Made by a program: the position numbers and the translations under genes. Source: Labrys sp. WJW (GTDB lineage: Bacteria; Pseudomonadota; Alphaproteobacteria; Rhizobiales; Labraceae). Taken from it: a DNA stretch of 64,000 bases. Each line of letters opens with the position of its first letter. The first letter of the stretch is position 1. Positions 47,985 to 57,169 of the stretch are shown piece after piece. The notes beneath the pieces were generated by a model that was given only the letters and a program-made list of their open reading frames with translations, was not told the DNA's origin and searched no databases. Where the stretch lies: contig NZ_LYXZ01000014.1 of the NCBI RefSeq assembly GCF_001676615.1, forward strand, positions 62,001-126,000, in the 5' to 3' direction.

Positions 47985-48383
47985 TCAACGTTTGCGGCCG
48001 AGCCAGAAGCCGCCGGCCAGGGCCGCGAGCGCCAGGGCGCCGCTGACCGTCTTCTTGTCGGGCAGGCTCTCCTCGACCACGCCGGCAGCCGTCACCAGGG
48101 TTGCAGCCAGGAGCCGGCGGCGCTTGGCTTTCTTCTCGGCGGCCTGGGCCACCACCAGGGCCAGCACGGCAAGCACGGCAAATCCGCCGCCGAGGGCCGC
48201 GTCGGCCCAATAGGGGCCATAGGTCTCAGCCAGGAAGCGGTGCAGGCTGATCAGCCCGACGATCGCCATCGCGACAAGGCAGCAGCCGGCCACGAGGCGC
48301 CAGAGGATGACGGTGCCGTACTGACGCAGGACGGCGCTCAATTCCTCCTTGGCGAGGGCGCCCAGGGCAAGGAGACGGGTCAC
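47985..48383 (-). CDS. Membrane protein partner of the DUF883 gene
   Basis: 132 aa using GTG at 48383 with AAGGGG upstream, GTGA overlap with the DUF883 stop. Two membrane helices (VILWRLVAGCCLVAMAIVGLISL and AALGGGFAVLAVLALVVAQ), then a basic segment AEKKAKRRRLL. Resembles the phage-holin-superfamily/YqjE-type proteins encoded after YqjD-like genes. Role unknown, probably inner-membrane stress-related. Confidence 0.6.
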   Translation of the reverse strand: MTRLLALGALAKEELSAVLRQYGTVILWRLVAGCCLVAMAIVGLISLHRFLAETYGPYWADAALGGGFAVLAVLALVVAQAAEKKAKRRRLLAATLVTAAGVVEESLPDKKTVSGALALAALAGGFWLGRKR

Positions 48384-48745
48384 GAACGCCCCTTGCTCCA
48401 CAGGCCGAGGATCAAGCCGATGCCGGCGGCCAATGCCACCGATTGCAGCGGCTTGCGGGTAATGTAGTCGAGTGTCGCCTTCTGCAAATCGGATGCCTGT
48501 TCCTGGGCGGCGCCGCGAAGTTCACTGGCCTTGGCGCCTGCCTCGTTCACCTTGTCGTCGAGGACCTGCCTGGCATGCTTGGCTTCCTTGGACAGGAATT
48601 TCGACCAGGAGCTCTTCTCCGCATCGACATAGGCGCTGAGCTGTTCGGTCAGGCGGGCAACTTCGGCCCTCAACGCGTCGAGGTCCTTGCCGAGGCTCTC
48701 GGAAAGATCGGCCTTGGCCTGAGCGGTGCGCTTGTCGCCGTCCAT
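48380..48745 (-). CDS. DUF883/YqjD-like inner-membrane protein
   Basis: 121 aa. A long helical region (LGKDLDALRAEVARLTEQLSAYV...KHARQVLDDKVNEAGAKASEL) ends in YITRKPLQSVALAAGIGLILGLW, the C-terminal membrane anchor typical of ElaB/YqjD/DUF883. E. coli YqjD tethers ribosomes to the inner membrane in stationary phase. Coupled by 4-bp overlap to the next membrane gene as in yqjD-yqjE. Confidence 0.8.
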   Translation of the reverse strand: MDGDKRTAQAKADLSESLGKDLDALRAEVARLTEQLSAYVDAEKSSWSKFLSKEAKHARQVLDDKVNEAGAKASELRGAAQEQASDLQKATLDYITRKPLQSVALAAGIGLILGLWSKGRS

Positions 48746-49277
48746 ACTGGTGTCTCCTGTCTGGTCAACAGTGAAGGGCCGCGCCGGTTTCCCATCGCGG
48801 GCTGCGATGCGGAAGGCATTCCTGGAAGAGTTAGGCCGGCTGGCCGCTGGTGCAAGGTAAACAAAGTGTTACGGTAAACGCGGCGGCATGGGCGGCGGTT
48901 CCCTTCGCCGGAAATCGATTAACATCCCTTAATTTGACAATGTTACCGAGCTGTCACATTAATGCATGGCCGTCCGCAAAAGATTGCAACGCGAAATCGC
49001 CGCAATCGGGCGCATGATAGTTTGGGTGATCGGGATTGGTCCGTGCCTCGGCAGCCTGGGTGACGAGTGTCCCATGGCTGGCGAGATCCTCGGTGGAAGC
49101 AGGTCAATAGATTTGCCGGGGTGGCACATGCGGGGCCGCTAGATATCGCGCTTTGGAAGGTCCGCGAGGGTCTTCACAAAGGCCGGTGTCGTCCCCATAT
49201 CACGTAGGCGCCGTCTGCTCTGAAGGAGGGATGGCGATTTGAACCGCCCTCGATGGGGGTTCAGAGGAGAGGAACAT
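48746..49277. other. Intergenic region before rpoH
   Basis: No plausible gene in these ~530 bp. TTGACA at 48934-48939 with CATTAA 17 bp downstream is a candidate promoter, and TTAACATCCCTTAA lies just upstream. The long leader before the rpoH start could hold regulatory structure, as in many rpoH genes, but I see no definite motif. Confidence 0.4.
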
Positions 49278-50165
49278 ATGGCTTCTGCCGCGCTTCCCGT
49301 CTTGGCCACCGAGAGTGGCCTGTCGCGTTATCTTGAAGAAATTCGTCGCTTCCCGATGCTCCAGCCGGAGCAGGAGTACATGCTTGCCAAGCGTTGGCGC
49401 GAGCATGGCGATCGTGAAGCCGCTCATCAACTGGTGACCTCGCATCTGCGGCTCGTGGCCAAGATCGCCATGGGTTATCGTGGCTATGGCTTGCCGCTGG
49501 GCGAAGTGGTCTCGGAAGGCAATATCGGCCTGATGCAGGCAGTCAAGCGCTTCGAGCCGGAGAAAGGTTTTCGGCTCGCCACCTATGCGATGTGGTGGAT
49601 CCGGGCCTCGATCCAGGAATATATCCTGCGCTCGTGGTCGCTGGTGAAGATGGGCACTACCGCCAACCAGAAAAAGCTCTTCTTCAACCTGCGCAAGGCC
49701 AAGAGCCAGATTTCGGCGCTGGATGAAGGGGATCTGCGTCCCGACCAGGTCAAGTCGATCGCCAAGTCGCTGGGCGTGCAGGAGCATGAAGTGGTGGAGA
49801 TGAACCGCCGTCTCGGCGGCGACGCTTCGCTGAATGCTCCCGTACGCGAGGAAGGCGACGGCGAGTGGCAGGACTGGCTGGTGGATGATGTCGCCAACCA
49901 GGAGACCCGGCTGGCCGAGACGGAGCAAAGCGAGAACCGCTCCACCGCGCTGCGCCAGGCCCTGAACGTGCTGAACGATCGTGAGCGCCGCATCTTCGAG
50001 GCACGCCGCCTTGCCGATGATCCGATCACGCTCGAGGAGCTCTCCGACGAGTTCGGCGTCTCGCGCGAGCGGGTGCGCCAGATCGAGGTGAGAGCCTTCG
50101 AAAAGGTACAGGCGGCTGTGCGCTCCGGCGTTGCCCGTCTCGAGGCGGCGCACGCACCGGCTTGA
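49278..50165 (+). CDS. rpoH: RNA polymerase heat-shock sigma factor (sigma-32)
   Basis: 295 aa from MASAALPVLATESGLSRYLE; AGAGGA lies before ATG, and the first 13 residues of a longer frame are not conserved. Region 2 (HLRLVAKIAMGYRGYGLPLGEVVSEGNIGLMQAVKRFEPEKGFRL then ATYAMWWIRASIQEYILRSW), the RpoH box TTANQKKLFFNLRKAK and region 4.2 ITLEELSDEFGVSRERVRQIEVRAFEKVQ identify RpoH. It directs transcription of chaperone and protease genes. Alphaproteobacteria often have multiple RpoH. Confidence 0.95.
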   Translation: MASAALPVLATESGLSRYLEEIRRFPMLQPEQEYMLAKRWREHGDREAAHQLVTSHLRLVAKIAMGYRGYGLPLGEVVSEGNIGLMQAVKRFEPEKGFRLATYAMWWIRASIQEYILRSWSLVKMGTTANQKKLFFNLRKAKSQISALDEGDLRPDQVKSIAKSLGVQEHEVVEMNRRLGGDASLNAPVREEGDGEWQDWLVDDVANQETRLAETEQSENRSTALRQALNVLNDRERRIFEARRLADDPITLEELSDEFGVSRERVRQIEVRAFEKVQAAVRSGVARLEAAHAPA

Positions 50166-50188
50166 TTTCGCTTCGATAGCCGAATGGG

Positions 50189-50212
50189 AAGCCGCCTTCG
50201 GGCGGCTTTTCC
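50189..50212 (+). terminator. rpoH terminator
   Basis: AAGCCGCC/GGCGGCTT with TTCG loop and TTTT, 24 bp after the rpoH stop. Confidence 0.88.
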
Positions 50213-50672
50213 TTGGGCAGAATGCGGTTCGAGAAATTCGCTTTTCGGCCCGACTTTTTTGCCTCGGCGCATTTTCTGGGCCAGGTAACCCAGCTACCGC
50301 ACCAGAAAACACCTCCGGCCCCGGCATTCCAAGCCGATGGACGGGCGTCGTCCGAGCCGGCTTGACAGGATCGGCGTCGACCAACATGGTGGAGCCATGA
50401 GCACCGTGGTCAAAATCACCCTTCGTCTCTTCCCGATCGCGGAAGCGTAGCCCCGGGCTCGGCCGTTTGCGCCCCGAGCTGCGGGGCGTGCCGCTCCTCA
50501 TTGGGCGCGGCTTGTCATCGGCGCATTCTCAATCTTTTCAAATCGCAATGCTTCAGCCGGCAGGCTCGCGCCAAGCGCGAGGGTCGGCGGCATCCCTTCT
50601 TGTCGCCATGCCCAGCGATAGCCGCGGGCAGGCGGGCGTGCCGCGTCGCGCCCAACTTTGAGGTATCCAATC
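50213..50672. other. Intergenic region between rpoH and rnk
   Basis: About 460 bp with no convincing gene or repeat. GC content is high. Antisense frames are shadows without initiation signals. A short CTTTGAGGTATCCAATC leader before rnk carries a weak ribosome site. Confidence 0.4.
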
Positions 50673-51074
50673 ATGAATCAGCCCCTGAAGAATCAGGCCA
50701 AGCCCAGCATCATTGTGAACGATGTCGACTTCGAGCGCCTGACCCAGCTCGCGACCTCCGCCCTCGATCGGTTCCCGGAAGTGGCCGAGGCGTTGCTCGG
50801 CGAACTCGACCGGGCGGAGATCGTCCCCGCACTACAGGTCGGGAACAATGTGGTGCAGATCGGCTCCATCGTCACCTTCGAGACCGAAGGCGGCATCGTG
50901 CGCGAAGTGAAGCTGGTCTATCCGGGCGAGGCCGACATCGCCGAGGGCAAGGTCTCGATCCTCACGCCGATCGGCACGGCCTTGCTCGGCCTGTCGCCGG
51001 GGCAGTCGATCAGCTGGAAGGCTCGTGATGGCCGCGAACACGAATTGCGTGTCACGGCCGTGAAGGCGTCCTGA
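50673..51074 (+). CDS. rnk: Rnk/GreA-type nucleoside diphosphate kinase regulator
   Basis: 133 aa from MNQPLKNQAKPSIIVNDVDFERLTQLA. An N-terminal coiled-coil-like part (LATSALDRFPEVAEALLGELDRAEIV) and a C-terminal GreA-like domain (QIGSIVTFETEGGIVREVKLVYPGEADIAEGKVSILTPIGTALLG). Rnk family proteins resemble the Gre factor C-terminal domain and bind RNA polymerase. Alone in its transcript. Confidence 0.82.
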   Translation: MNQPLKNQAKPSIIVNDVDFERLTQLATSALDRFPEVAEALLGELDRAEIVPALQVGNNVVQIGSIVTFETEGGIVREVKLVYPGEADIAEGKVSILTPIGTALLGLSPGQSISWKARDGREHELRVTAVKAS

Positions 51075-51089
51075 AAGGGCGCCAGCGAC

Positions 51090-52472
51090 CTATTGTGCCG
51101 CGGCGGCGTCGGCGTTCCAGGCGGCCATGGCGTCGTTGAAGACCTTCTCGCCCGTCGGTCCCTTCTCGAAGGTGAACACGGCGTTGCGGCCATTGGCGAA
51201 GGTGAACACCAGGTCAAACCACTGGTTGGCCTGCAACATCTTGGCGTTGCGGCCCTTCTCGTCGGGCGGGTCGAGCAGGCCCATTAGGAACACGCCCGTC
51301 GTGACCTTCATCAAGGCACCGTCAAGCTGCAAGCCGGGGACCTGCGGGTCGGACTTGACATTGACGCTCTTGACGTCGCCGACGGCGCCGCTCGGATAGT
51401 CGGCCGGCACGCTCATCTGGATGTTCAGCAGGTAGTTCGCCGGCAGGGAGCGATCGGAATTGTGCCTGAGGGTGAGCAGCACCTTCATCTTCCGGTCGGG
51501 GACGTTGATCTCGCCGACGACGACGGTGTCGAGCGGGCCGTTGGTACCGCTGGCCTGCGATTCCGTGCGCCAGTTAACGGTGCCCTCGAAGAGGCGGCCC
51601 TTCATCGGGGCGCTCGGATCTTCTTCCATCAGGCGCGCGCGCTGCCCCTCCGGCGCCTCGGATTGGGTCGAGGGCAGTAGCGGCGCGGGCGCAGAGGGCA
51701 CCTGCGGGGCCGGTGTCGGCTCGGCAGGCTGCGGGGCGGCGGGCGCGGGTGTCGGGGGCGGAGGATTACCGGTGGCAATGTCGGCCGGGGGCGCGGCCGG
51801 TTCGCCGCCGAGCCGGTCGTTCAGCTTGCCGGGCTCGGCCGCCGGCTTGGGCGCCGTCTGCGGTGCGGTCGCCTGCTGAGGCACCAGCACCGGGCTGTCG
51901 TCGCTTCCGCGCAAATAGAGCGCGGTAGCAGCGCCCCCGCCGATGATGACGGCTGCCGTCGCGGCCATGATGGCATACCGCCTGAGATTGCCGTTGGACC
52001 TGCTGCGGCGGGGCGCCTGAGGCCGCCGTTTCTCGGCCTTGCGCTCGGCAAAAGCCGGCAAGCCGTCCGGCCGCGACGGGACGGAGGGCGGTGCCTCCCG
52101 GTCCGAGACGTCGTCATCGGCCGGCTCGCCGTCGGATTGGGAAAGGGGGGCGGCCGGACGCTCGGAGACCACCGGTTCAGGCGTGAACTCGGCCTCGTCA
52201 TAATGGTGCTCGACGCGTCGGATCGCCTCTTCGAGCAGGTTGCGTTCCCTGGCGATCTGTCCTTCGGTCAGCGCGGGATCGGCAGCATTGAGCTGGCGGA
52301 GAAGGGCGGAGCGGGCTTTCTCATAGAGCGCCTGGCGGGTTTCCTGCGTATTGGGGGAAAGACCCTGCACGGCTCGCTGAATGGGAGGAAAATAGTCCGT
52401 CGACACGCGTTCTGGCTCGATCTCTTCACGGGGCCCATGATCCGCTGCAGACAAGTCCGGCCGCCAAGACAT
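51090..52472 (-). CDS. Membrane-anchored Pro/Ala-rich hypothetical protein
   Basis: 460 aa from MSWRPDLSAADHGPREEIEPERV at 52472. N-terminal helical domain (IQRAVQGLSPNTQETRQALYEKARSALLRQL), then a charged linker, one TM helix (YAIMAATAAVIIGGGAATALYL), a Pro/Ala-rich periplasmic linker and a C-terminal beta domain (GRLFEGTVNWRTESQ...VKSDPQVPGLQLDGALMKV) ending EKVFNDAMAAWNADAAAAQ. Widespread in Rhizobiales; function unknown, perhaps envelope structure or cell division. Confidence 0.6.
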   Translation of the reverse strand: MSWRPDLSAADHGPREEIEPERVSTDYFPPIQRAVQGLSPNTQETRQALYEKARSALLRQLNAADPALTEGQIARERNLLEEAIRRVEHHYDEAEFTPEPVVSERPAAPLSQSDGEPADDDVSDREAPPSVPSRPDGLPAFAERKAEKRRPQAPRRSRSNGNLRRYAIMAATAAVIIGGGAATALYLRGSDDSPVLVPQQATAPQTAPKPAAEPGKLNDRLGGEPAAPPADIATGNPPPPTPAPAAPQPAEPTPAPQVPSAPAPLLPSTQSEAPEGQRARLMEEDPSAPMKGRLFEGTVNWRTESQASGTNGPLDTVVVGEINVPDRKMKVLLTLRHNSDRSLPANYLLNIQMSVPADYPSGAVGDVKSVNVKSDPQVPGLQLDGALMKVTTGVFLMGLLDPPDEKGRNAKMLQANQWFDLVFTFANGRNAVFTFEKGPTGEKVFNDAMAAWNADAAAAQ

Positions 52473-52612
52473 GGCAGAAACCACGCCTGATCCTGCCCCG
52501 GAGAACAAGATCGCCGCCGGACAATGCAAGCGCCGCGCGGATCGCAACCCGCGCAGTGCCATCGCAGCAGATCACGCACTAATGCCCGAATCTGACGGGA
52601 TTAGGTCTGCTC

Positions 52613-53902
52613 TTAGACTTGAAAGGGATTTTGCACAAGGATCGTGTCGTCACGGTCGGGGCTGGTGGAGAGCACGGCCACCGGCGCTCCGATCAGTTCC
52701 TCGATGCGGCGGACATATTTGATCGCCTGCGCCGGCAGGTCCGCCCAGGAGCGGGCCTTGGCCGTGGTTTCCTGCCAGCCTTCGATCTCTTCATAGATGG
52801 GTTTCACGCGGGCCTGGGCTGCCTGGCTGGCCGGCAGATAGTCGATTTCGCGACCGTCCAGCTCGTAGCGTACGCACACCTTGATGGTCTCGAAGCCATC
52901 GAGGATGTCGAGCTTGGTGAGGGCGATGCCGGTGATGCCGGAGGTGCGGATGGTCTGGCGCACCAAAGCGGCATCGAACCAGCCGCAGCGGCGGGCTCGG
53001 CCGGTGACCGTGCCGAATTCGCGGCCGCGCTCGCCGATCAGGCGGCCGGTCTCGTCGGTGAGTTCGGTCGGGAAGGGCCCTTCGCCCACGCGCGTGGTGT
53101 AGGCCTTGGTGATGCCCAGCACGTAATCGAGCGCGCCCGGCCCGAGGCCGGAGCCGACGGCAGCCTGCCCCGCGACCGTGTTGGAGGAGGTCACATAGGG
53201 ATAGGTGCCGTGATCGATGTCGAGCAAGGCGCCTTGGGCGCCCTCGAACAGGATACGGCTGCCGGCCTTGCGCTCCTTGTCGAGCAAAGCGCCGACATCG
53301 TCCATGAAGGGCAGCACCTGCGGCGCGACGTCCGCCAGTTCCTGATAGAGCGCTTCCGGATCGATTTCGCTCTGGCCGGTGCCGCGGCGCAGCGCATTGT
53401 GGTGGTTGAGCAGGCGAGCGATCTTCGGGCGCAGGGCGCCGAGATCGGCCAGGTCCATCAGGCGGATGGCGCGCCGGCCCACCTTGTCTTCATAGGCAGG
53501 GCCGATGCCGCGCCCGGTCGTGCCGATCTTGGTGCCGTCGGTCGCCGACTCGCGCAGGCGGTCGAGGTCCTGATGCAGGGAGAGGATGAGCGGGGTGTTT
53601 TCGGCGATGCGCAGGGCTTCGGGCGTCACGGACACGCCCTGTTCCTTCAGCTTCTTCACCTCGGCGATGAAGGCGCGCGGGTCGAGCACCACACCATTGC
53701 CGATCACCGAGAGCTTGCCGCGCACGATACCCGAGGGCAGCAGCGACAGCTTGTAGACATTGTCGCCGATGACGAGAGTGTGGCCGGCATTGTGGCCGCC
53801 CTGGAAACGTACGACGACGTCGGCCTGTTCCGACAGCCAGTCGACGATCTTACCCTTGCCTTCGTCGCCCCATTGCGACCCGACCACGACGACATTGGCC
53901 AT
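52613..53902 (-). CDS. purA: Adenylosuccinate synthetase
   Basis: 429 aa from [30 protein letters not shown] precedes. Motifs [12 protein letters not shown] (P-loop and Asp/His catalytic), [40 protein letters not shown] and [13 protein letters not shown] make a complete enzyme. It joins IMP and aspartate with GTP, the first committed AMP-biosynthesis step. Long upstream leader; terminator-like hairpin beyond. Confidence 0.97.
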   Translation of the reverse strand: MANVVVVGSQWGDEGKGKIVDWLSEQADVVVRFQGGHNAGHTLVIGDNVYKLSLLPSGIVRGKLSVIGNGVVLDPRAFIAEVKKLKEQGVSVTPEALRIAENTPLILSLHQDLDRLRESATDGTKIGTTGRGIGPAYEDKVGRRAIRLMDLADLGALRPKIARLLNHHNALRRGTGQSEIDPEALYQELADVAPQVLPFMDDVGALLDKERKAGSRILFEGAQGALLDIDHGTYPYVTSSNTVAGQAAVGSGLGPGALDYVLGITKAYTTRVGEGPFPTELTDETGRLIGERGREFGTVTGRARRCGWFDAALVRQTIRTSGITGIALTKLDILDGFETIKVCVRYELDGREIDYLPASQAAQARVKPIYEEIEGWQETTAKARSWADLPAQAIKYVRRIEELIGAPVAVLSTSPDRDDTILVQNPFQV

Positions 53903-54075
53903 GGTGATCTCCCTTCTCTCTCTGGCCCTCGGCCCCGAAATTCCCGAGAGCAAAACGCGTTCAGGTGGAAACGCCGTCTTGCCCCGTTCGTTCGCTTCGA
54001 CGCGTTTTGCGATTCTCGGTGGATCCACCAAAATCGCGAAATGCTTTCGTGCGGAATTCCAAAACCCGGACACGC

Positions 54076-54108
54076 AAAAGCCCGGCTCATCCGATGGCCG
54101 GGCTTTTT
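54076..54108. terminator. Bidirectional hairpin upstream of purA and the ABC operon
   Basis: AAGCCCGGC pairs with GCCGGGCTT; TTTTT on the plus side and AAAA/TTTT on the other. It lies ~170 bp upstream of purA (minus) and ~185 bp upstream of the ABC substrate-binding gene. It may isolate the divergent transcripts or form part of the purA leader. Confidence 0.65.
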
Positions 54109-54177
54109 CACTTCCTAACGGATCGGGCGGGCGTCGTAAACCCGTAAAAATAGCTGCAAACAGTGAATTTACGGGCT

Positions 54178-54215
54178 GTCATATATGACGGCCGCTATTG
54201 ACACAAAAGTGTCAA
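54178..54215 (+). promoter_or_regulatory. Palindromes at the ABC operon promoter
   Basis: GTCATATATGAC (54178-54189) and TTGACACAAAAGTGTCAA (54198-54215) are perfect or near-perfect inverted repeats. The second begins with TTGACA and has ATTGAT 17 bp downstream as a weak -10, so it could be promoter and operator. They lie 78-115 bp before the substrate-binding start and likely bind the operon's regulator. Confidence 0.65.
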
Positions 54216-54292
54216 CCGTCATTGATACCAGCGCCGCTGTAAAAACCCTTACGGAGAAAATGGGCCTTGCGGCACCATCAAGGAGTTGGACA

Positions 54293-55396
54293 ATGAGCAG
54301 GAAAACGTGGCTGGGTATCGCATCGGTATCCGTGCTGGCCTTGGCGGCTTCGATGGGCAGCGCGTTTGCCCAGAGCCAGGAGCTGATCGACGCCGCCAAG
54401 AAGGAAGGCCAGCTCACCACGATCGCGTTGCCGCATGATTGGTGTGGTTATGGCGCCATCATCGAGGGCTTCAAGGCCAAGTATGGCCTCAAGGTCAACG
54501 AGCTCAATCCGGATGCCGGTTCGGGCGACGAAGTCGAGGCCATCAAGGCCAACAAGGGCAATACCGGCCCGCAGGCTCCCGACGTGATCGACGTCGGCCT
54601 TTCCTTCGGTCCGACCTCCAAGAAGGACGGCCTGATCCAACCCTACAAGGTGGCGACCTGGGCTTCCATTCCCGACAATGCCAAGGATGCCGACGGCTAT
54701 TGGTATGGCGACTATTACGGCGTGCTGGCCTTCGAAGTGAACAAGGACATCGTCAAGACCTCGCCGAAGGACTGGTCCGACCTGCTGAGCTCCGACTACG
54801 CCAATGCCGTGGCGCTGGCCGGCGATCCCCGCACGGCCAACCAGGCGATCCAGGGCGTCTATGCCGCCGGCCTGTCGGCCGCCAAGGGCGATGCCGGCAA
54901 GGCTGCGGCCGAGGGGCTGAAATTCTTCGCCGAGCTGAACAAGAAGGGCAATTTCGTGCCCACCATCGGCAAGGCCGCCTCGCTTGCCCAGGGTGCGACC
55001 CCCATCGTGCTGCGCTGGGACTACAACGCCCTCACCGATCGCGACACGCTCAAGGGCAATCCTGACGTCGACGTGGTGATTCCCGCCAGCGGCGTGGTTG
55101 CCGGCGTCTATGTCCAGGCCATCAGCGCCTATGCGCCCCATCCCAACGCCGCCAAGCTGTGGATGGAATATCTCTACTCCGACGAGGGCCAGATCGGTTA
55201 TCTGAAGGGCTATTGCCACCCGATCCGCTTCAACGACCTCGTCGCCAACAAGAAGATCCCGGCCGACCTGCTGGCCAAGCTCCCGCCGGCCGAAGCCTAT
55301 GCCAAGGCCGTGTTCCCGACGCTTGATGAGCAGAGCGCCGCCAAGGCCGAGATCACCAAGGATTGGGACAGCGTGGTCGGCGCCGCCGTCAAGTAA
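54293..55396 (+). CDS. ABC transporter substrate-binding protein (family 1/6)
   Basis: 367 aa from MSRKTWLGIASVSVLALAASMGSAFA with AAGGAG 7 bp upstream. Signal peptide (cleavage after AFA) followed by SQELIDAAKKEGQLTTIALPHDWCGYGAIIEGFKAKYGLK, then EPNAGSG-like VNELNPDAGSGDEVEAIKA, the bacterial binding fold for iron, spermidine/putrescine or similar substrates. Encoded with two permeases and an ATPase. Substrate unknown; the family includes Fe3+, phosphonate and polyamine binders. Confidence 0.88.
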   Translation: MSRKTWLGIASVSVLALAASMGSAFAQSQELIDAAKKEGQLTTIALPHDWCGYGAIIEGFKAKYGLKVNELNPDAGSGDEVEAIKANKGNTGPQAPDVIDVGLSFGPTSKKDGLIQPYKVATWASIPDNAKDADGYWYGDYYGVLAFEVNKDIVKTSPKDWSDLLSSDYANAVALAGDPRTANQAIQGVYAAGLSAAKGDAGKAAAEGLKFFAELNKKGNFVPTIGKAASLAQGATPIVLRWDYNALTDRDTLKGNPDVDVVIPASGVVAGVYVQAISAYAPHPNAAKLWMEYLYSDEGQIGYLKGYCHPIRFNDLVANKKIPADLLAKLPPAEAYAKAVFPTLDEQSAAKAEITKDWDSVVGAAVK

Positions 55397-55467
55397 GATC
55401 GTTTGTCATCTCCTGCGCGTCCTGCCCGGTTTCTCCGGGCGGGACGCATGCTATTGTGGTCGCCGCG

Positions 55468-56367
55468 ATGAATACCACCGCAAACACTGCCCCAGCTGCA
55501 GCTCCAGGCTCGGCCAGAGCCAGTGGAGGGCTGGCCGTGCTGGGCATGGCGCCCTTCGTGCTCTTCGCCTTGCTCTTCCTGGTGGTTCCGACGGCCTTGC
55601 TGCTGGTCGGGGCCTTCTTCGACCGGGAAGGGCATTTCACCTTCGGCAACATCGCCGAGCTCTTCACCAATCCGGCGATCGTTTCCTCCTTCTGGCTCAG
55701 TATCAAGATCAGCTTCGCTTCGGCTCTCGGCGGTGCCTTCATCGGTTTCTTCGTGGCCTATGCGGTCATTCTCGGCGGCCTGCCGGAATGGATGCGTGGG
55801 GCCGTGATGACATTTTCGGGCGTCGCCTCGAACTTCGCCGGCGTGCCGCTGGCCTTCGCCTTCCTGGCGACGCTGGGCCGGGTCGGCCTCGTCACCGTCC
55901 TGTTGCGGGACTGGCTCGGCTTCAACCTCTACTCGACCGGCTTCAACATCCTCAGCTTCACCGGCCTGACCCTGGTCTATCTCTATTTCCAGATTCCCCT
56001 GATGGTGCTGGTAATCGCGCCGGCTCTGGATGGGCTGAAACGTGAATGGCGCGAGGCCAATGCCGTGCTGGGCGGCAGTAATTTCCACTATTGGCGGCAT
56101 ATCGCCCTGCCGATCCTGCTGCCGAGCATCTTGGGCGCGACGCTGCTCTTGTTCGCCAATGCCTTCGGCGCGGTGGCGACCGCCTATGCGCTGACCGGAT
56201 CCAGCCTGCCGATCATCCCAATCCAGCTCTTCGCCCAGATCCGCGGCGACGTGCTCAGCAATCCCAATCTGGGCTACGCCATCGCCTTCGGCATGGTGGT
56301 GATCACCAGCATTTCCAGCGGCGCCTATATCTGGCTGCGCAGCTATAGCGAGCGGTGGGTGCGATGA
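55468..56367 (+). CDS. ABC transporter permease 1
   Basis: 299 aa from MNTTANTAPAAAPGSARASG at 55468. Six TM helices (FVLFALLFLVVPTALLLVGAF etc.) and the EAA-like loop EANAVLGGSNFHYWRHIALPILLPSILGATLLLFANAFG. Permease of the type that pairs with a separate second permease, as in polyamine (PotB) or 2-aminoethylphosphonate systems. Overlaps permease 2 by 4 bp. Confidence 0.9.
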   Translation: MNTTANTAPAAAPGSARASGGLAVLGMAPFVLFALLFLVVPTALLLVGAFFDREGHFTFGNIAELFTNPAIVSSFWLSIKISFASALGGAFIGFFVAYAVILGGLPEWMRGAVMTFSGVASNFAGVPLAFAFLATLGRVGLVTVLLRDWLGFNLYSTGFNILSFTGLTLVYLYFQIPLMVLVIAPALDGLKREWREANAVLGGSNFHYWRHIALPILLPSILGATLLLFANAFGAVATAYALTGSSLPIIPIQLFAQIRGDVLSNPNLGYAIAFGMVVITSISSGAYIWLRSYSERWVR

Positions 56368-57149
56368 AGAAATCCTCCGTACTGTCCTGGCTGATCATCC
56401 TCCTGGCGATCAGTTATTTCATCATCCCGCTGCTCTCCACCTTCGAGTTCTCGCTACGCATGCTGCGCGGGCAGTACAGTTTCGAAGCCTATCGCGTGGT
56501 GTTCGCCCAGGCGGAGTTCCAGAACGCCTTCATCCGCTCGATCCTGCTGGCGCTCGCCACCATCGTACTGAGCATCGTGCTGGTGGTGCCGGCAGCCTAT
56601 CTGGTGCGCCTGCGCCTGCCGAGCTGGCGCTCGCCGGTCGAGTTCGTCACGCTGCTGCCGCTGGTGATTCCGGCGATCATCATCGTCTTCGGCTATATCC
56701 GCATGTTCAACTCCTCGTCCTGGCTGCCGCTGACGGACAGCGAGTGGACCACGGACCTCCTGCTGACCTTCGGCTATGTCGTGCTGGCGCTGCCCTATAT
56801 GTATCGTTCCGTCGATGCGGGCTTGCGCGCCATCGATGTCAAGACCCTGACCGAGGCGGCCCAGAGCCTGGGAGCCAGCAGCTTCACCATCCTCTGGCAG
56901 GTCATCCTGCCGAACATTCGCTCGGGCGTGCTCAGCGGCTCCTTCATCGCTTTTGCCATCGTCATCGGCGAATTCACCTTTGCCAGCCTGCTCAACCGGC
57001 CGGTCTTCGGTACCTATCTGCAATTGATCGGCGCGAACCGGGCCTATGAGCCGTCGGCGCTCGCCATCGTCGCTTTCGTCATCACCTGGGCCTGCATGGG
57101 CCTGCTGCAACTCGTCGGCCGCTCTCGCGGCGCACGGGCGGCACGTTGA
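56364..57149 (+). CDS. ABC transporter permease 2
   Basis: 261 aa from MKKSSVLSWLIILLAISYFIIPLLS. Six TM helices; EAA motif EAAQSLGASSFTILWQVILPNIRSGVLSGSFIAFAIVIGEFTFASLL. Equivalent to PotC-type partner. Coupled by ATGA overlap to permease 1. Confidence 0.9.
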   Translation: MKKSSVLSWLIILLAISYFIIPLLSTFEFSLRMLRGQYSFEAYRVVFAQAEFQNAFIRSILLALATIVLSIVLVVPAAYLVRLRLPSWRSPVEFVTLLPLVIPAIIIVFGYIRMFNSSSWLPLTDSEWTTDLLLTFGYVVLALPYMYRSVDAGLRAIDVKTLTEAAQSLGASSFTILWQVILPNIRSGVLSGSFIAFAIVIGEFTFASLLNRPVFGTYLQLIGANRAYEPSALAIVAFVITWACMGLLQLVGRSRGARAAR

Positions 57150-57169
57150 ACCGGCACTGGGAGGCCAGC

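Noticed and set aside
48919..48932. Possible CtrA site TTAACATCCCTTAA before rpoH
   Set aside because: Half-site spacing is 6 instead of 7 bp and no second copy supports it.
52619..54118. 499-aa plus-strand ORF over purA
   Set aside because: Antisense of the adenylosuccinate synthetase gene, which is unequivocal.
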